Of a stretch of 64,000 nt of DNA, positions 1-12,499 are shown in pieces. The stretch is from Mytilus edulis (lineage: Eukaryota; Mollusca; Bivalvia; Mytilida; Mytilidae): contig NC_092355.1 in assembly GCF_963676685.1 (NCBI RefSeq), forward strand, positions 59,679,613 through 59,743,612, in the 5' to 3' direction. Below the pieces are notes generated by a model, which saw only the letters and a list, made by a program, of their open reading frames with translations, did not search any database and had not been told where the DNA came from. Position 1 is the stretch's first letter. Every line of letters starts with the position of its first letter. A program made the position numbers and the translations under genes.

Positions 1-1113
1 GAACTAATTTCATTTGCATGCATAATTTGTATTTACAAATTTAAAATGTTCCCCTTTCTTGTTACGTTTTCTTCTTGCAAAAACGAAAGACAAAACTATA
101 AAAAATTACCAAAGCAAAATCACATAATGACGGGATGTACATGTGCAGAACAACGTCATGTAATACAGAAACACAAAAGGCATATAGACAAAGGACATAT
201 ATAAGCAAAAATAAAAGACACGAATTTAGATTTTTTTTACCACAGAACAGAGCCTCGTCAAATGTTTATCACCAAACACAGGGTAAACAGTAAAAGTAAT
301 ATTCATAGAAACAACTGAAATAATGATATAACACGTTAAAAAGAAGTGTACGTAATTAAACGGATTTTTTTTTAAATTTCACATATCAATTCTGCTTGTA
401 AAATTACACCAGAAAATAAAATAAAAAAAGGGGGTAGACGTTTTCGTTTTTGAGATACGAGCCGTTGAAATTAATAGCATGATACGCCAAAAATAAAAAG
501 GATATGTAGGGACAATCATCAAAATTAGTAGATATTTTTACAGTATCAACATTTTCTATTTTGCTGGTCAACAGATTTTTTTTTTAAATTGATATACGAT
601 TCAAAACGAAAGACGAATTCAACGGTGCAAAGAAAGTCCTTAGCAACCGTGCTAGTTTTTACGCTATTCCTTGTTGAAGTTTGTTTTTTTGGCCGGAACA
701 TTAAAATCTTTCGGCGACGTCATGGTCTACAGTAACGTCGCCACAACTTCTACGTCGTAACTCTATTATACCATACAACGTCATAGTAATGTCGTGCGTG
801 TGTATTACTCATCTTCCTATGTAAAACAAATGATCTAGCGTTGTAAATTGATAAGAAAATAAACTAACTAATTTTAAAGAATACTTCTGTCGCCAAAAAA
901 TTGCAAATTTGTAATTCAATTTACCGCAATTGAAAGAAAGTTCCCGTAGATTTTATTCTTTTCTATATTAGAGTGGTTTCCACACCTTTTTTTGTTAATG
1001 CTGTCATGGATTTTAAATTTTTGTATGAATCAAATATCGAGTTTGAATTTTTCCGGTAACACTGTGTTGTCAGAATGGTTTGATCGGTTTTAATATCAGG
1101 ATCGGGTATACAT
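1..1113. other. No gene seen; AT-rich intergenic DNA
   Basis: I find no convincing coding region, RNA gene or bounded repeat here. The sequence is AT-rich with many stop codons in all frames. Confidence 0.5.
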
Positions 1114-2188
1114 AAAGGCAACAGTAGTATGCCGATGTTCAAACTCATAAATCCATGGACAAAAAACAAAATCGGGGTAACGAACTAAAACTGAGGGAAA
1201 CGCATTAAATATAAGAGGAGAACAACGACACAACACTACAATGTAACACACACAGAAACGGACCAAGCAACAGACAAAATCCCACGAGAATAACAAATAT
1301 AACATCAAAACCAAATATATGAATTTGGGATAGACAAGTACCGTGACACGTGTTATCGCAATGTTAATTTACACTAAAAAATAAGAGAAAACAAACGACG
1401 CAACGTTAAAATGTAACACATACAGAAACGAACTATAATATAACAATGACCATATTCCTGACTTGGTACAGGACATTTTTAAAGAAAAAAATGGTGGGTT
1501 GAACCTGGTTTTGTGGCATGCCAAACCTCCCCTTTTATAGCCCTGTGAAATATAACATTAAGATGACAACTCAACACTACAGGACTACAATATAAATAAA
1601 TTGGAGAATACAATTGACAAAGAAACACACGAACAACAGCCAACAAAAGGCAACAAATTGAAAATTTTAATACGCCAGAAGTGCATTCTATCCACACAAG
1701 ATCTACAAGTGATGCCCAGATACAAAAGTTTCAAAGCAGAAACAAGCACAAAGTCGAACAGCATCGAGGATCAAAAGATCAAAAAAGTTGTGCCAAAAAC
1801 GGTCAGGGTTTTCTGTTAGTTACCAGAACATCCTTATCATTTAGAATAATTTATACTTTTGCAAACAGTAAATTTTTAAAATTAATAAACAAAAGCTGTA
1901 CATGATAGAACTGAAATATTAACTAATTACAGGAAACAACTGAAATACATTACATAACCAGACATTTGCAACACAATATGTAGACACATCCGAATATGTT
2001 TAAACCTCAACGCCAAGTGACGTCATATTTGAAATTGTAAAAAATGACAAAAAATGATGACGTCATTTGCATTTGTAAAACAGATCATCAAAAAATGAAA
2101 AATGACGTCATTTGAATGAATAAGATAAACTAGGACTGACCCAAGATTACATTTGAACTAAATACTGATATTGCACTTAATAACAATT
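1114..2188 (+). repeat. Interspersed repeat family R1, near full-length copy
   Basis: The copy begins AAAGGCAACAGTAGTAT and runs about 1,075 bases. It aligns along its whole length with an inverted copy at 16,318-17,202 plus 21,756-21,928, and its first half with direct copies at 15,290-15,660 and 16,020-16,100. Short ORFs inside it have near-identical counterparts in the inverted copy, but they are too short and too broken to call genes. The family is non-autonomous or of unknown type. Confidence 0.85.
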
Positions 2189-4789
2189 CAAAAGTATCAT
2201 ATTTTTACCTCGGTTTCCATCTTACTTCTGCATGTTTGTATTTAAAAAAGTAGACCTATTTTCTACATATATTCATCTTCCTCATTTCTGCATGGTGTTA
2301 TTCTGAGGTATTGCACACAATATATTCTACATTATAAACCTATTTCATTAGTCATGTTTACACACATGCTCGCAACTCTGCAACTCTGCAAAAAAATATT
2401 TAATTTTACAAAATTTTCCGTCGCGATAATTTTCACTTTTCTTTAACTAATGACAAAGAATGATGTAATGTTTGCTGAATGGAGTTTCAGTAACATCAGA
2501 AAATATTTGTTTGTTCCATGCATTATTTGTCAAAAATCCACATACACGGATTTAAACAATAAGCATAATTCACTATGGCCCTTCAACTATTTCCAATCGG
2601 TTCTTATACATCTGTGGCTTTCAAATGTTCGGCCTTTAGTGTTCTATATCAAGGTTAATCCAGAAAAGCGATTCGGACGCTTGAAATTTAAATACGTGTT
2701 GATTTAATTTAATCTTCAGTTTTTTTTAGGCCGTAATGAGGTTAAAAAGAAGGACTCCCTAATACATTTTAACAAAATAGAAAATATCAGAGTATTTGGT
2801 ATAACTTCCGTCGCAGATATTTCATACATATTCAAGATGAAAACATACATCTAATATGATACTTTTGAAATCGACTTACCTTTACTAGTGCAATTACGAC
2901 AGGAACATACCCAGTACTGTTATTCAATAACATTGTGTATAGGGAAATGCTTTAGCAATGTATATAGTGTAAGGCTTTTGATTAACTGGTGTTAAATTAA
3001 TGATATAGAATACATGTTGATATCATAAACACGAAATGCCTTCTCCTACGCGTCTTAAACAAAAACAAAACAGTGTTTTAAAGTGAGGCTGCATACAAAA
3101 CAACGTACAGAATGCTCTTTCATGTGTTCTTTCTTGGAGTAAGGGAGAAAACTTGTCGTAAAATTTGGTCTCAACCGATCCTCATTAGTAGGCTAAAAAT
3201 AGATTTCGCAACTGCTACAAGCTTAAGTGTGTTACGATATTTCTCCACTCGAGACAGTAACATTTGAATATTTAAAGCGCGAGGCTCGGCGAGTTTTTTT
3301 TAATAATTAAAACTTAATTAACTGTTGAAATCTTTCCTTTAAAAAGATTTGAAGAAAGTTGTGTACTTTTTATGTGACGTCATCAGGCATGGTCGCTTTT
3401 TTCAGGACGTCACAATAGAAAAATTCGGAAGAACACAACAAAATTGAACGTTACAATTACATTTCGTTAATTTATTTGCCGAGAACAGATTTTCACTTGT
3501 GAGAAGAAATATTTTCTCACACTGATTAAGAAATGTGAAAATAGAGCAAACATTAGAGAAACATACATCAAGCATTTAATTCTTCACGAAATTACTTGCA
3601 CATGAGACTATCACAAAAATACTTCTTGTGGCTATTTTCTGCCTCTATCCTTGTTATTTACATGATTAATACCAGGAATATTCTGTACCATCACGTGAAC
3701 TTACTTAACCCTTTATTGTGCGTCGCTATTTTTCTCTTCACTTCTTTCTTTACTTATACGAACTAACGGAAATGTGTCTTTACTAACTCCGTATTATCTT
3801 TCCATTAAACGTGACCAACCGATATTTTTGGTAGTTAATGCTCTTCCACTTCGTATTTCCTTTGGCCTTTGAATTTTTTTTTTATTTTAGCGTCACTCAT
3901 GTTTCTTTTGTAGATGAAACGCGCGACTTGGGCAAATACATGGTATCTATCACGAGTTGTATATCCAGCGTATTTTGCTTTCCATATTATGAATTATTAT
4001 TTTCAGAGCTGACATAATATAGCATACTAACAAGTTACTTGCGCAAGAATACGCGTCATTAACACAGACAAAAATAATTTGGAATATAAAAATGAAGTTG
4101 TAGCGAGAGCTTAGACCCTAGAACTTGATATTAGGAAATTATTTTTCCGTCGCTAGCAGCTGAAAATTATGAGATTAGATGAAGAGGATCGTAAATATTG
4201 AACATGTTCTTCTGTGAGCTATTTTGAATCAGACTTCATTACATGTATTGCTTTTTAATTTGCATTTCATTCAAGGCATACGATTATGAAGCCAAATATA
4301 GTTATCGGAAGCTATTAGTGAATCTTTAAGGCTGCCATATTTTACCACTGACCGGACTGTTAGACAAAAGTCAATGGTCATAATTTTAAAATGCTCGACT
4401 TTTAATGATTTATCGAACACTTCAGAAGGCTTTTTGGTCATGACATTGGTTAGAAAATTATAATGGATTTAATAATGTCTGTTTGTTGTCCTCACACATT
4501 GTTGTCAATACAATGGAATTCTTAACGCCTAAATACAAGTATGAGGTTTGTAAAGCTATTTAATCATGTTTAGTCCACTTTTTTTACATAAGCAAGTGCA
4601 TGTAGTAAATCAGTAATATGACAGTTGTTTTACAATTGTTTCATGTGTTTGGGAGTTTGATTTTGCCATTTGATAATAGACTTTCCGTTTTGAATGTTCC
4701 TTGGAGTTTGGTAATTTTGTTTTTGTACTATTTTTGCTTTCGTAAAATAATCGACATAATCTATCTATCTGACAATTATAAATCACGAT
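2189..4789. other. No gene seen; one diverged repeat copy
   Basis: About 3,340-3,560 matches segments at 40,430-40,640 and 47,990-48,140: a GTGACGTCATCAGGCATGG-type core followed by CAGGACGTCACAATA-like sequence. These three form a diverged interspersed family. Around 3,895-3,960 is a fragment of another repeat, with AAACGCGCG, that recurs near 27,325-27,390. Nothing else is supportable. Confidence 0.5.
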
Positions 4790-5070
4790 AAAAGAGGGAC
4801 GAAAGATACCAAAGGGACAGTCAAACTCATAAATCTAAAACAAACTGACAACGCCATGGCTAAAAATGAAAAAGACAAACAGAAAAACAATAGTACACAT
4901 GACACAACATAGAAAACTAAAGAATAAACAACACGAACCCCACCAAAAACTAGGGGTGATCTCAGGTGCTCCAGAAGGGTAAGCAGATCCTGCTCCACAT
5001 GTGGCACCCGTCGTGTTGCTTATGTGATTACAAATCCGGTAAATAGTCTAATTCGGTAGGTCACATTCAT
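4790..5070 (+). repeat. Interspersed repeat family R2
   Basis: Starts GAGGGACGAAAGATACC and includes the motif AAACTGACAACGCCATGGCT and the tail TGGCACCCGTCGTGTTGCT. Related copies lie at 6,799-6,925 (truncated), 14,437-14,745, 15,020-15,245, 22,138-22,355 and, reversed, about 61,676-61,815. I recognise this as a very common mussel repeat; its class is unknown to me. Confidence 0.85.
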
Positions 5071-7330
5071 GATAAACTGAGACAAAGAAAAATGTTCCAT
5101 TATGTTTAATTAAGCAGGACCACATTTTTTTCAAATTAGTAATTTAAAATATCTCGGTTCACAAAATTATTGAACAGATATTTTTGAAAATATTTCGTTA
5201 ATATTCACAAATTTCAACAGTAGGTCGTAGAAATCAATTTTTACCTTCTTTGCTAAGATAATTATTTGGTTTCGAGATAATTTAGACATCGATCCTTTTC
5301 TATACTTAACACTGTTTTAGTTTGTCTATTTTCAAAAGTGCATATCATTGATATTACTATTGATTTTCTTTTATTTTCGGCAAGGTATTTTATATAATAA
5401 TATCAATTTATTTGCGGTATGGGAATAACGCAATAATTTTAGAATTTGTAGTTTAAAAAGGTTGTGCAACTTTTGTCGTTAACCGGATTGTCAGTCAGTA
5501 TATAAGCTAATTAGACGAATTTTGGTAATTGAGGACTCGGTTTGGATAAACCTGTGTCTTTTTTATATCTAGAAAGTAAAAGTTGACGTCGAAGTGTACA
5601 TATCAATTGCATGTACTCAATTTAAAAATACGTATATTCAAAATAGCTTCAGCACTGAAACATATATAAAAAACCTCTCTGTTTTGTATAATAAAGTGCA
5701 TTTAAGTCAAGTGATAGTAAATTGGCTATGTCGCCGCAATTTTACTAAAATTTTGCATGCAACCTTGATTCGTTGAACTACAAAGGCAAATTGAAAAAAA
5801 ATAATACATTTATCTCTTTTATTATCTGAAATATTACAGATTAATTTTTTTTAATTTGGGTGAATATTTGTATGAGAAGTACATACAAAACTGCAAAAAA
5901 CCTTCTAAAATATGACTTCAAATTGTCAAATCTTTAGTTCTACGCCATAGATTTTTCTTAAAAAAACTAAATGTTGTTGACACATAAATTTCTGTTTTGA
6001 TGATTTAAAATAATCATATGATCACCGACTATTCTTAAACATATGAACCCCTGGTAAGGGTAACTTTACAACGGCCATACAAGCCTTCCATAACGATCCC
6101 CTCATAGTACAAATCAAGTAAAAATAACGTATTTGGATATCTCTATTTTGCTAATTATGTGTTGCCTTTAGAGTATCCACTAAGTATCAAAGTCTATACC
6201 ATATAAACTTTCCTCAAATGAATAGTTCAAATCAAAGAGAAAATATTAACCCTATATATCAAGCCCTTAGTCTTCCAATCATGGTTATAAATAAAAGGTG
6301 GGTATAAAGTATGCCCAAAAAGAGAGACTAAGAAATAGTATCAAGTAACATTGGGACAAGAAATTAAGAAATATAATTTTTTTTATGTATGTGCAAGTTC
6401 TAAGGTAAATCTATATTGCGAATTCAGCCATTTAGAGCTTAAAATCATCTGTAATTAAATGACAAGTTGTCAACCAGGAAAATCAGCCTGATTGAATATA
6501 GCCCCAGTTAATCACTTATTAATGTTTTTAACAAAATTATATAAAAAAAAAGAAAAAACAAAAACAAACATTCTGAGATACATAGTCCCCGACCGATTAA
6601 AACATTAATTGTACTGGAACAAAATTCTAACTTGATCTATAACTTGTCATGGTGTAAACTATAGCCCATTAGACTTCTGTGTTGACTTGAGTTATCATTG
6701 ATATGTTCGTGTAATTATAAATTAACTGTTTAAGCGCGCTTAGACAAAAGTACATTTGTGCATGCATGTTTTAATGGACGGTGAAAACGGTGGCTGTTAC
6801 AAAGGAGGGGCGAAAGATACAAAAGGGACGTTAAAACTCATAGATCGAAAATAAACTGACAACGCCACGGCTAAAAAAGAAAACAAAAAGGGTCAACTGA
6901 GAAAAAAAGTTGACTGAGCAACACGATATAGAGTTATGGATTACTAAGTAAATAACTTTTCCAGATAATAATGATTTGAGCGTTTATCTTTTATGGGGGA
7001 CAGAAAACATACTTTTCTCCCCTCAGCATGTTTTATGGGGGACAGAAAATGAATATTCTCATCATTGTTTTTTTTTCGAAGATTAAGTTGTTTTTTATGT
7101 TTTTATTTAAATGTTTGTTATGTTTTGGGTTTTTTTTTTTTTTTTTTTTTTTTTGTTGGTTTTAGTCGTGTTCTTTGTTTTTGTTTTTAATGGGTATATT
7201 TTTATGTAGGAGGAAAGATTAGTTCAAACTCAAATTAACACAATTGCACGGGAAAAATCCAAGGATAGTTTTTATTATATAAGTAATTCGTTAACACATC
7301 AGAGTACTCAGAAAGATTTTTTTATTAATG
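5071..7330. other. No gene seen; repeat fragments and a poly-T tract
   Basis: Contains a segment at about 6,415-6,535 that is similar to 24,215-24,340 (both carry CAGTTAATCACTTATTAA), the truncated R2 copy at 6,799-6,925 and a poly-T tract near 7,130-7,155. No coding region is supportable. Confidence 0.5.
6799..6925 (+). repeat. Truncated R2 repeat copy
   Basis: Begins GAGGGGCGAAAGATACAAAA and keeps the CTGACAACGCCACGGCTAAA core, then breaks off before the 3' half found in the 4,790 and 14,437 copies. Confidence 0.75.
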
Positions 7331-7349
7331 TACAATACATAAATGTTAA

Positions 7350-7490
7350 GTGCCAATGGAATCATTACAAATTCTAGAAAAAGGTTAAAACATATTTATT
7401 TAAAATGTTAAATAACCAATTAAATGACATAGCCATAATAGTTAACAACAATATTAACACATATTCATTTGACCGAATAGGTCAAATTTT
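7350..7490 (-). pseudogene. Stray copy of the 3' end of the TIR-CCCH gene
   Basis: This stretch aligns over about 130 bases with 29,251-29,388, the extreme 3' end of the TIR-CCCH gene. It shares AGTGCCAAT, ATTCTAGAAA, ACATATTTATT (a minus-strand AATAAA) and GACATAGCCA. On the minus strand it preserves an AAA TGA codon pair where the TIR-CCCH gene reads AAA TGT. Just upstream (about 7,470-7,555, minus) a short open stretch encodes roughly 25 residues, including a CxxC pair, that I do not recognise. No TIR or zinc-finger exon is visible nearby, so this is either a relic or the last exon of an otherwise lost paralogue. Confidence 0.55.
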
Positions 7491-10306
7491 CGAAATATTT
7501 CATGCAGGTAGAACATTTGACTGATGCAGACGACTCAAGTATTTCCATTGCAGTTACCACCCCTCAATTTAAGAATCGACTAAGATCGATGGAGTATTTG
7601 TACTTAATCATTTAATCTCAATCAGGGAATTATATAAAAAAAAACATGCCTTTGAAAAATAAGGTATCTCACCACTTCCGTGAATATATCATTTGATTTG
7701 TTATATGATATTTGTAATTTTTCTGAATACCCCTTCACCATCGATCGACTATTTTGCACATTATGTATTCTGGCCGATTGAAAGTGTTAGAGGTCACAAT
7801 GTGTAAAACAATACGAAATGCATGTACCAATGGGACAGGGTAATTGCTGATCAAGGTGTTCACATAAATATTCCTTTCTTTGTATATATATTTTTTCAAT
7901 AGTCTACACAACTGTTACTATTAGCTGTAATAGTGGTCATCATTAAATTATGGTTATCTTACGGCTTGGCAACGGATGAAATTGAAATTGTGTCTTTGAT
8001 ACGGAAGATATCCTTAAGTTGTTGTTCCTATTTGATTCAAATTTTTGGTATATTCTTACATGTTCATTCCCTCAATTACAGGGGTCAGTGTATTTGACGT
8101 CACTAAACGAAGAATCAAGTCACTAAATGAATTGAGGAATTAAATAAATCTTTACCCTAATTTAACAGTTTTATTTATAGTAGTAACTCTCAACCAAACA
8201 TCACTCAAACTATCATTGAGTTAATTGATTGAAGATTTCAGCTGTATACATTTTTTATACGCCTGTGTTTTAAGACGGAACAAATTATGGTATACCGTTG
8301 TCTTGATCGTCTGTCTGACACGATCAGGTATAATAACTACAACCTGTTGTCACCATTTCACAAGACACTTTGGTAAATTGTTTATAATTAAATATCTATT
8401 GATGTAAACTCCCTCTCGGTTTTTAGAAATTTCAGATTTAATGTTTTGGATAAAAAGAGGTTGACAGTTTTCAGACTACAGCTCAAAATTACTTTCGCCA
8501 ATTCCTATGTTTCTTTGTTGATTAGTTTAAAGTCTACTGATGTCATGTCCCTTCCAATTCTTATGAACTTCAGATTTTACGTCTGGACCATTAATTGAAC
8601 TTATATAAATTCACAAAAAGGGGGGATTTCCACGTATCCAACATATAGCTCACTTTCCTTTTTATCTTTGTAGGAGATGCCGTTTCCATCCATATATACC
8701 ATTTAAAAAATGTATTGATCGTTCAAAAAGGGGGATAAAAAGGAGGTTTAAACCCTCGGAACCCCCTTCCCCTGTGATCTGTTCTGGAATCAAAGCCTGG
8801 GAGTGAGTAGGAGTTAGGTTGGAGGGAATTGAGAGACAAGTTAGCGGAAACCAGGTAACGAGGATAGTATCAAAGGGGTAATTTATGCTTCATCAAAAAA
8901 ATATTATTGGGGAGGGAACTTGAAATTATCCAATGTTCACTCCTCAATTATAGGAGCGAGGACCAGATGAAGAGGGTAGGAAACAATGGATAAATTATGC
9001 TTCACTGAAAAAAAGTAATAAGGGGAGGGAAGTCGCAATCATTTCATGTTCACCCATTTTTAGCAGGTACAAAAAACTACACGATTTATATGACATTCCA
9101 ATTTTGTATGGTTTCAGATGAGTTGTGGCTCAATCACATTTGTCTCTTCCTACAGAAGTATCTATTATAGATCTCATAGCATATTAACACAACATTGGGA
9201 TTGACAGAAGAAAGCTCTATTTCGATTTGAAAAAAATGTTGTCTGGGAAAAAAGATCGATTCAAGAAAAATTGAGAAAGTACAAAACTCTGCTGTTGGAC
9301 TATCACTCCCCGAGAGTATATTCAGCTCAGTAGTCAGTGCTTGGGTACATGATTTTTAACAATACTTTCTACCATTGTCCGTTAGAAATTTTGAAATTAT
9401 AAAGAAACTAAGGATTCAACTCCCTCAGGCAAAACTGACCTTAGATGAATTTGACTTTTTAATTTGTTTCAGGTGTTTTTGTTATATAGCTCTACAACTG
9501 TTTTGGTACTTATACATTCCTCGGATTTCAAATACTTGGCTTTGAGTGTTCCTGATGAAGATACATCCAGAAAAGCGCTTCGGACGCATGAATTTTTTTT
9601 AAAAACATTTTGATTTCAATTTTTATACGTTATATCACAAATATTTTTTTCTTTGTTTGGTTTTAGAGTAGTTTAATGAATTTGGTCTCTTCCTCTCATT
9701 AAATGGACACGTCTCGCTTATTTGAACGCTTAGTCGTGTCCACATTTAATATTAGAAAACTAATCACATGTTATTTAAATATAAATCGAAATATATTAGT
9801 ACAGAATCGGTCATTTTGTTTTGTTGTCTCTATAAACCCTGAAACATATTTTACAGGAAGCCGTACCTGCAACACCCTGAATCTTTGATCGAGTATTCAG
9901 ATAAAGAGTCATCACTGCAGTGTATCATTGCAAAATAATGATTTACTTTGTAAACAATGAATTTTACAAAATTAATTAATTGCAATCTTTATATTTGCTC
10001 TAAATATGCATAAACTATTTGCGACTGTACATCATTCAATAAACAACCATGTATGTGTTGCAAATTATTATGTTTAATATAAACTGACTTTGAACAAACC
10101 AATGCTAATAAATTACAACTTATTTATAGTTAGAGCACTGAGAAAACTTGCACTAGTCTATTAAAAACTGGCGAGATAGTCTATAATATTTGTGAAATAC
10201 CTGAAATAACTTTAGTAATCATATTGATGAAAATTTAAGGTGATACCTAACACTACAGGGAGATAATTCTGTAAAATCAGCTAAACGTGTTAATTATGTT
10301 GTGTTG
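7491..10306. other. No gene seen
   Basis: AT-rich DNA. Small fragments recur elsewhere: ATCCAGAAAAGCGCTTCGGA at about 9,568 resembles 2,660, and 8,700-8,790 carries G-run and C-run motifs resembling 32,400-32,560. No splice-supported coding sequence was found. Confidence 0.45.
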
Positions 10307-10926
10307 TTAAGGGCATACGATACAGTTTTGATCCTGTATTTACAGTTTGATGAACATTTCCATATAGGCTATTTTTTGCATGATTAAAACAAATATGTAA
10401 TAAAAAAAATATACCTTCATGTGCTACTTTTTGAGTTAAATGAGGTCGAAATTTTGTATATTTGCTCAAAATTCGGATTTGTGGCCGTATTTTCACTTTC
10501 GAAAGAAAGCCATAACTTTTTTGTTTTAAAAGATAAACACAAATTTGTTTTTGTTAAATAATTTGTAATTTCTGTATTTTATAAGTGTCCTAAAAAAAAT
10601 TATTCAGAAATAACGCATATTTATAAAATGGTCATGAATTTAGAATAAAAACGTAATTTTGTGCTGTATATTTATCAACATTAAAAAATTGCACTATTTA
10701 CAGTTTTATAAAATTTGGTTCACATAATCTCCCAGCAAAATGAAACAGAATGTCTTTTTAGAAAATAGGGGTCCATACCCTCGTTTTCAAATTAAATCAG
10801 TTTGAATGATAAAAATCAGTCGAAAAATTCATCTTTTCCCGATATGTCACAGTTTGACGTCGCGAAAATAATATTTTACGTTAGAAACGTCACTACCTCC
10901 CCTGTAACCCTATCGTATGCTCTTAA
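10307..10926. mobile_element. MITE with TTAA target duplication
   Basis: TTAA (10,307-10,310) is followed by GGGCATACGATA. At the other end TATCGTATGCTC is followed by TTAA (10,923-10,926). The termini are inverted repeats with one mismatch in the outer 12 bases, and the interior (about 610 bases) has no transposase. TTAA duplication is the hallmark of the piggyBac superfamily, so I infer a piggyBac-type non-autonomous element. Confidence 0.8.
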
Positions 10927-11228
10927 GGGAATATTAAGCTTCTCAATGATCAAAATTAGTGTTTGCCAAACTGCTATATAACCAGTGTAATTTTTCTGAT
11001 AAAATAGTTGGTACCATCTTAATGAGCTCTCCCAAATGAAGATAATTTGTATTGTGATATTCTTTTCTATGCCCCCTGCAGTTAGTTTATTCTTATTATC
11101 AAGACTACCTATATGTTGAATAAGTTATAGTTTCATGTTTAAATGTTTGACTTTAAAACAGTTACAATAAACTGATCAGAATCCTGTAAACTCAACCAGA
11201 ATTAATCTAAAGAAAAATATGTAGATAT

Positions 11229-11345
11229 AAGAAGATGTGGTATGAGTGCCATTGAGAAAACTCTCCATCCAAGTAAAAGTAAACCCTTATAGGTCAAAGT
11301 ACTGTCTTTAACATGGAGCCTTGGCTCACTCCGAACAGCAAGTGC
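11229..11345 (+). repeat. Interspersed repeat family R3
   Basis: Contains GAAGATGTGGTATGAGTGCC followed by a variant of the ACTCTCCA and TATAGGTCA motifs. Related copies occur at 41,959-42,065, 50,789-50,850 and 54,568-54,750. Further fragments such as GAGAGTTGTCTCATTGGCA (42,440 and, diverged, 45,545) are on the opposite strand. Confidence 0.8.
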
Positions 11346-12289
11346 CCCAAAAAAAGACTAGTGTAAAACCATTTAAATAAAACTATTTATATATTAAGTA
11401 TTGCTTTTTTGTGAATACTTTTATAGTTTGCCAGTTTTTGTTTTTGTCAAGTAGATAATTTCTAAAAAAAAATATTCAACCATGTGGGATTCTTTTGTCA
11501 TTTAATTCATAATTCTTTAGATAAAAAATATTGATGGCAATATTTTTATTCTATGTCCAGGGCAACCAAATAGAGAAAGATTTATTACCAGAGAAAGCCA
11601 GTATATTTTCCTCAGATATGCCAAATACACACTCATGAAACTGTGGGTCAAGGGTCAACACCGATGTAGGCAGACAGCTGCAGAACCAAGAACAATGAAG
11701 AATACTAATTCTACGCAGAAAAACGAAGGAGGAAGCTGGGAAAAGAATAAGTATGCTACTTAACTTAAAACACTGATGCTACTAAAGACAGACACTGAAG
11801 CTACAAACTTTAAGTTATTCGGTTTTTGTATCATTTTAGTTTGGTTTTTTTTGGTACAAATTTAAACACAGTCTTAAACATTAACAAATAGTAATGATGA
11901 TCTGACAAACATTTCGTTCATTATTTCGATCACAATATATGGTGAACACCCATATAAGATAAACGTGACCAGAAAGAACTTATAATTTTTTAAATTGATG
12001 GGAGTTTTTTACTGGCCTCGATCGGTCGGATCTTTACATTAAGATGTATTTCAAAGTCTTGTTATACCGGTACTTTCTACCCGACATCATAAATGAAAAC
12101 TTTCAACTAAAATGTATCTTATTGTGAAATCAATGTATAGGTGATTGCAAAGTTTTATATCGTATTCAGAATGAATTTAAATGAATTTACTGCTATCATT
12201 GATCTATTGCAATCTGCTCCAAATCTATTTACGATAAACTATTTATTTATCACAAATATCCTCATCCAAATTTATGACAATTTTACGTT

Positions 12290-12365
12290 TGATTGGACTT
12301 TAAACTTATATGTATAGATTGGACTTTAAACTTATTGATTGGACTTTAAACTTATATGTATAGAT
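12290..12365. repeat. Short tandem repeat upstream of the B-box gene
   Basis: The unit GATTGGACTTTAAACTTAT occurs three times, with two of the copies followed by ATGTATAGAT. It lies about 140 bases before the ATG of the downstream gene. No regulatory role can be shown. Confidence 0.8.
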
Positions 12366-12499
12366 ATATCGATATTTGTCATGTATGTTCATGTAATCTT
12401 AAAGTGAAAATGTTGAACTTGCTGAATTAGGAATTTTATTTGTTTTCCCGTGTTTTAGTTAATATGTAGTGATATTTTTCCAACTAACTAGATTCTAAA

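Noticed and set aside
4783-5007. 74-codon minus-strand frame with a hydrophobic stretch
   Set aside because: Lies in an R2 repeat; related copies at 14.4 and 22.1 kb break the frame.
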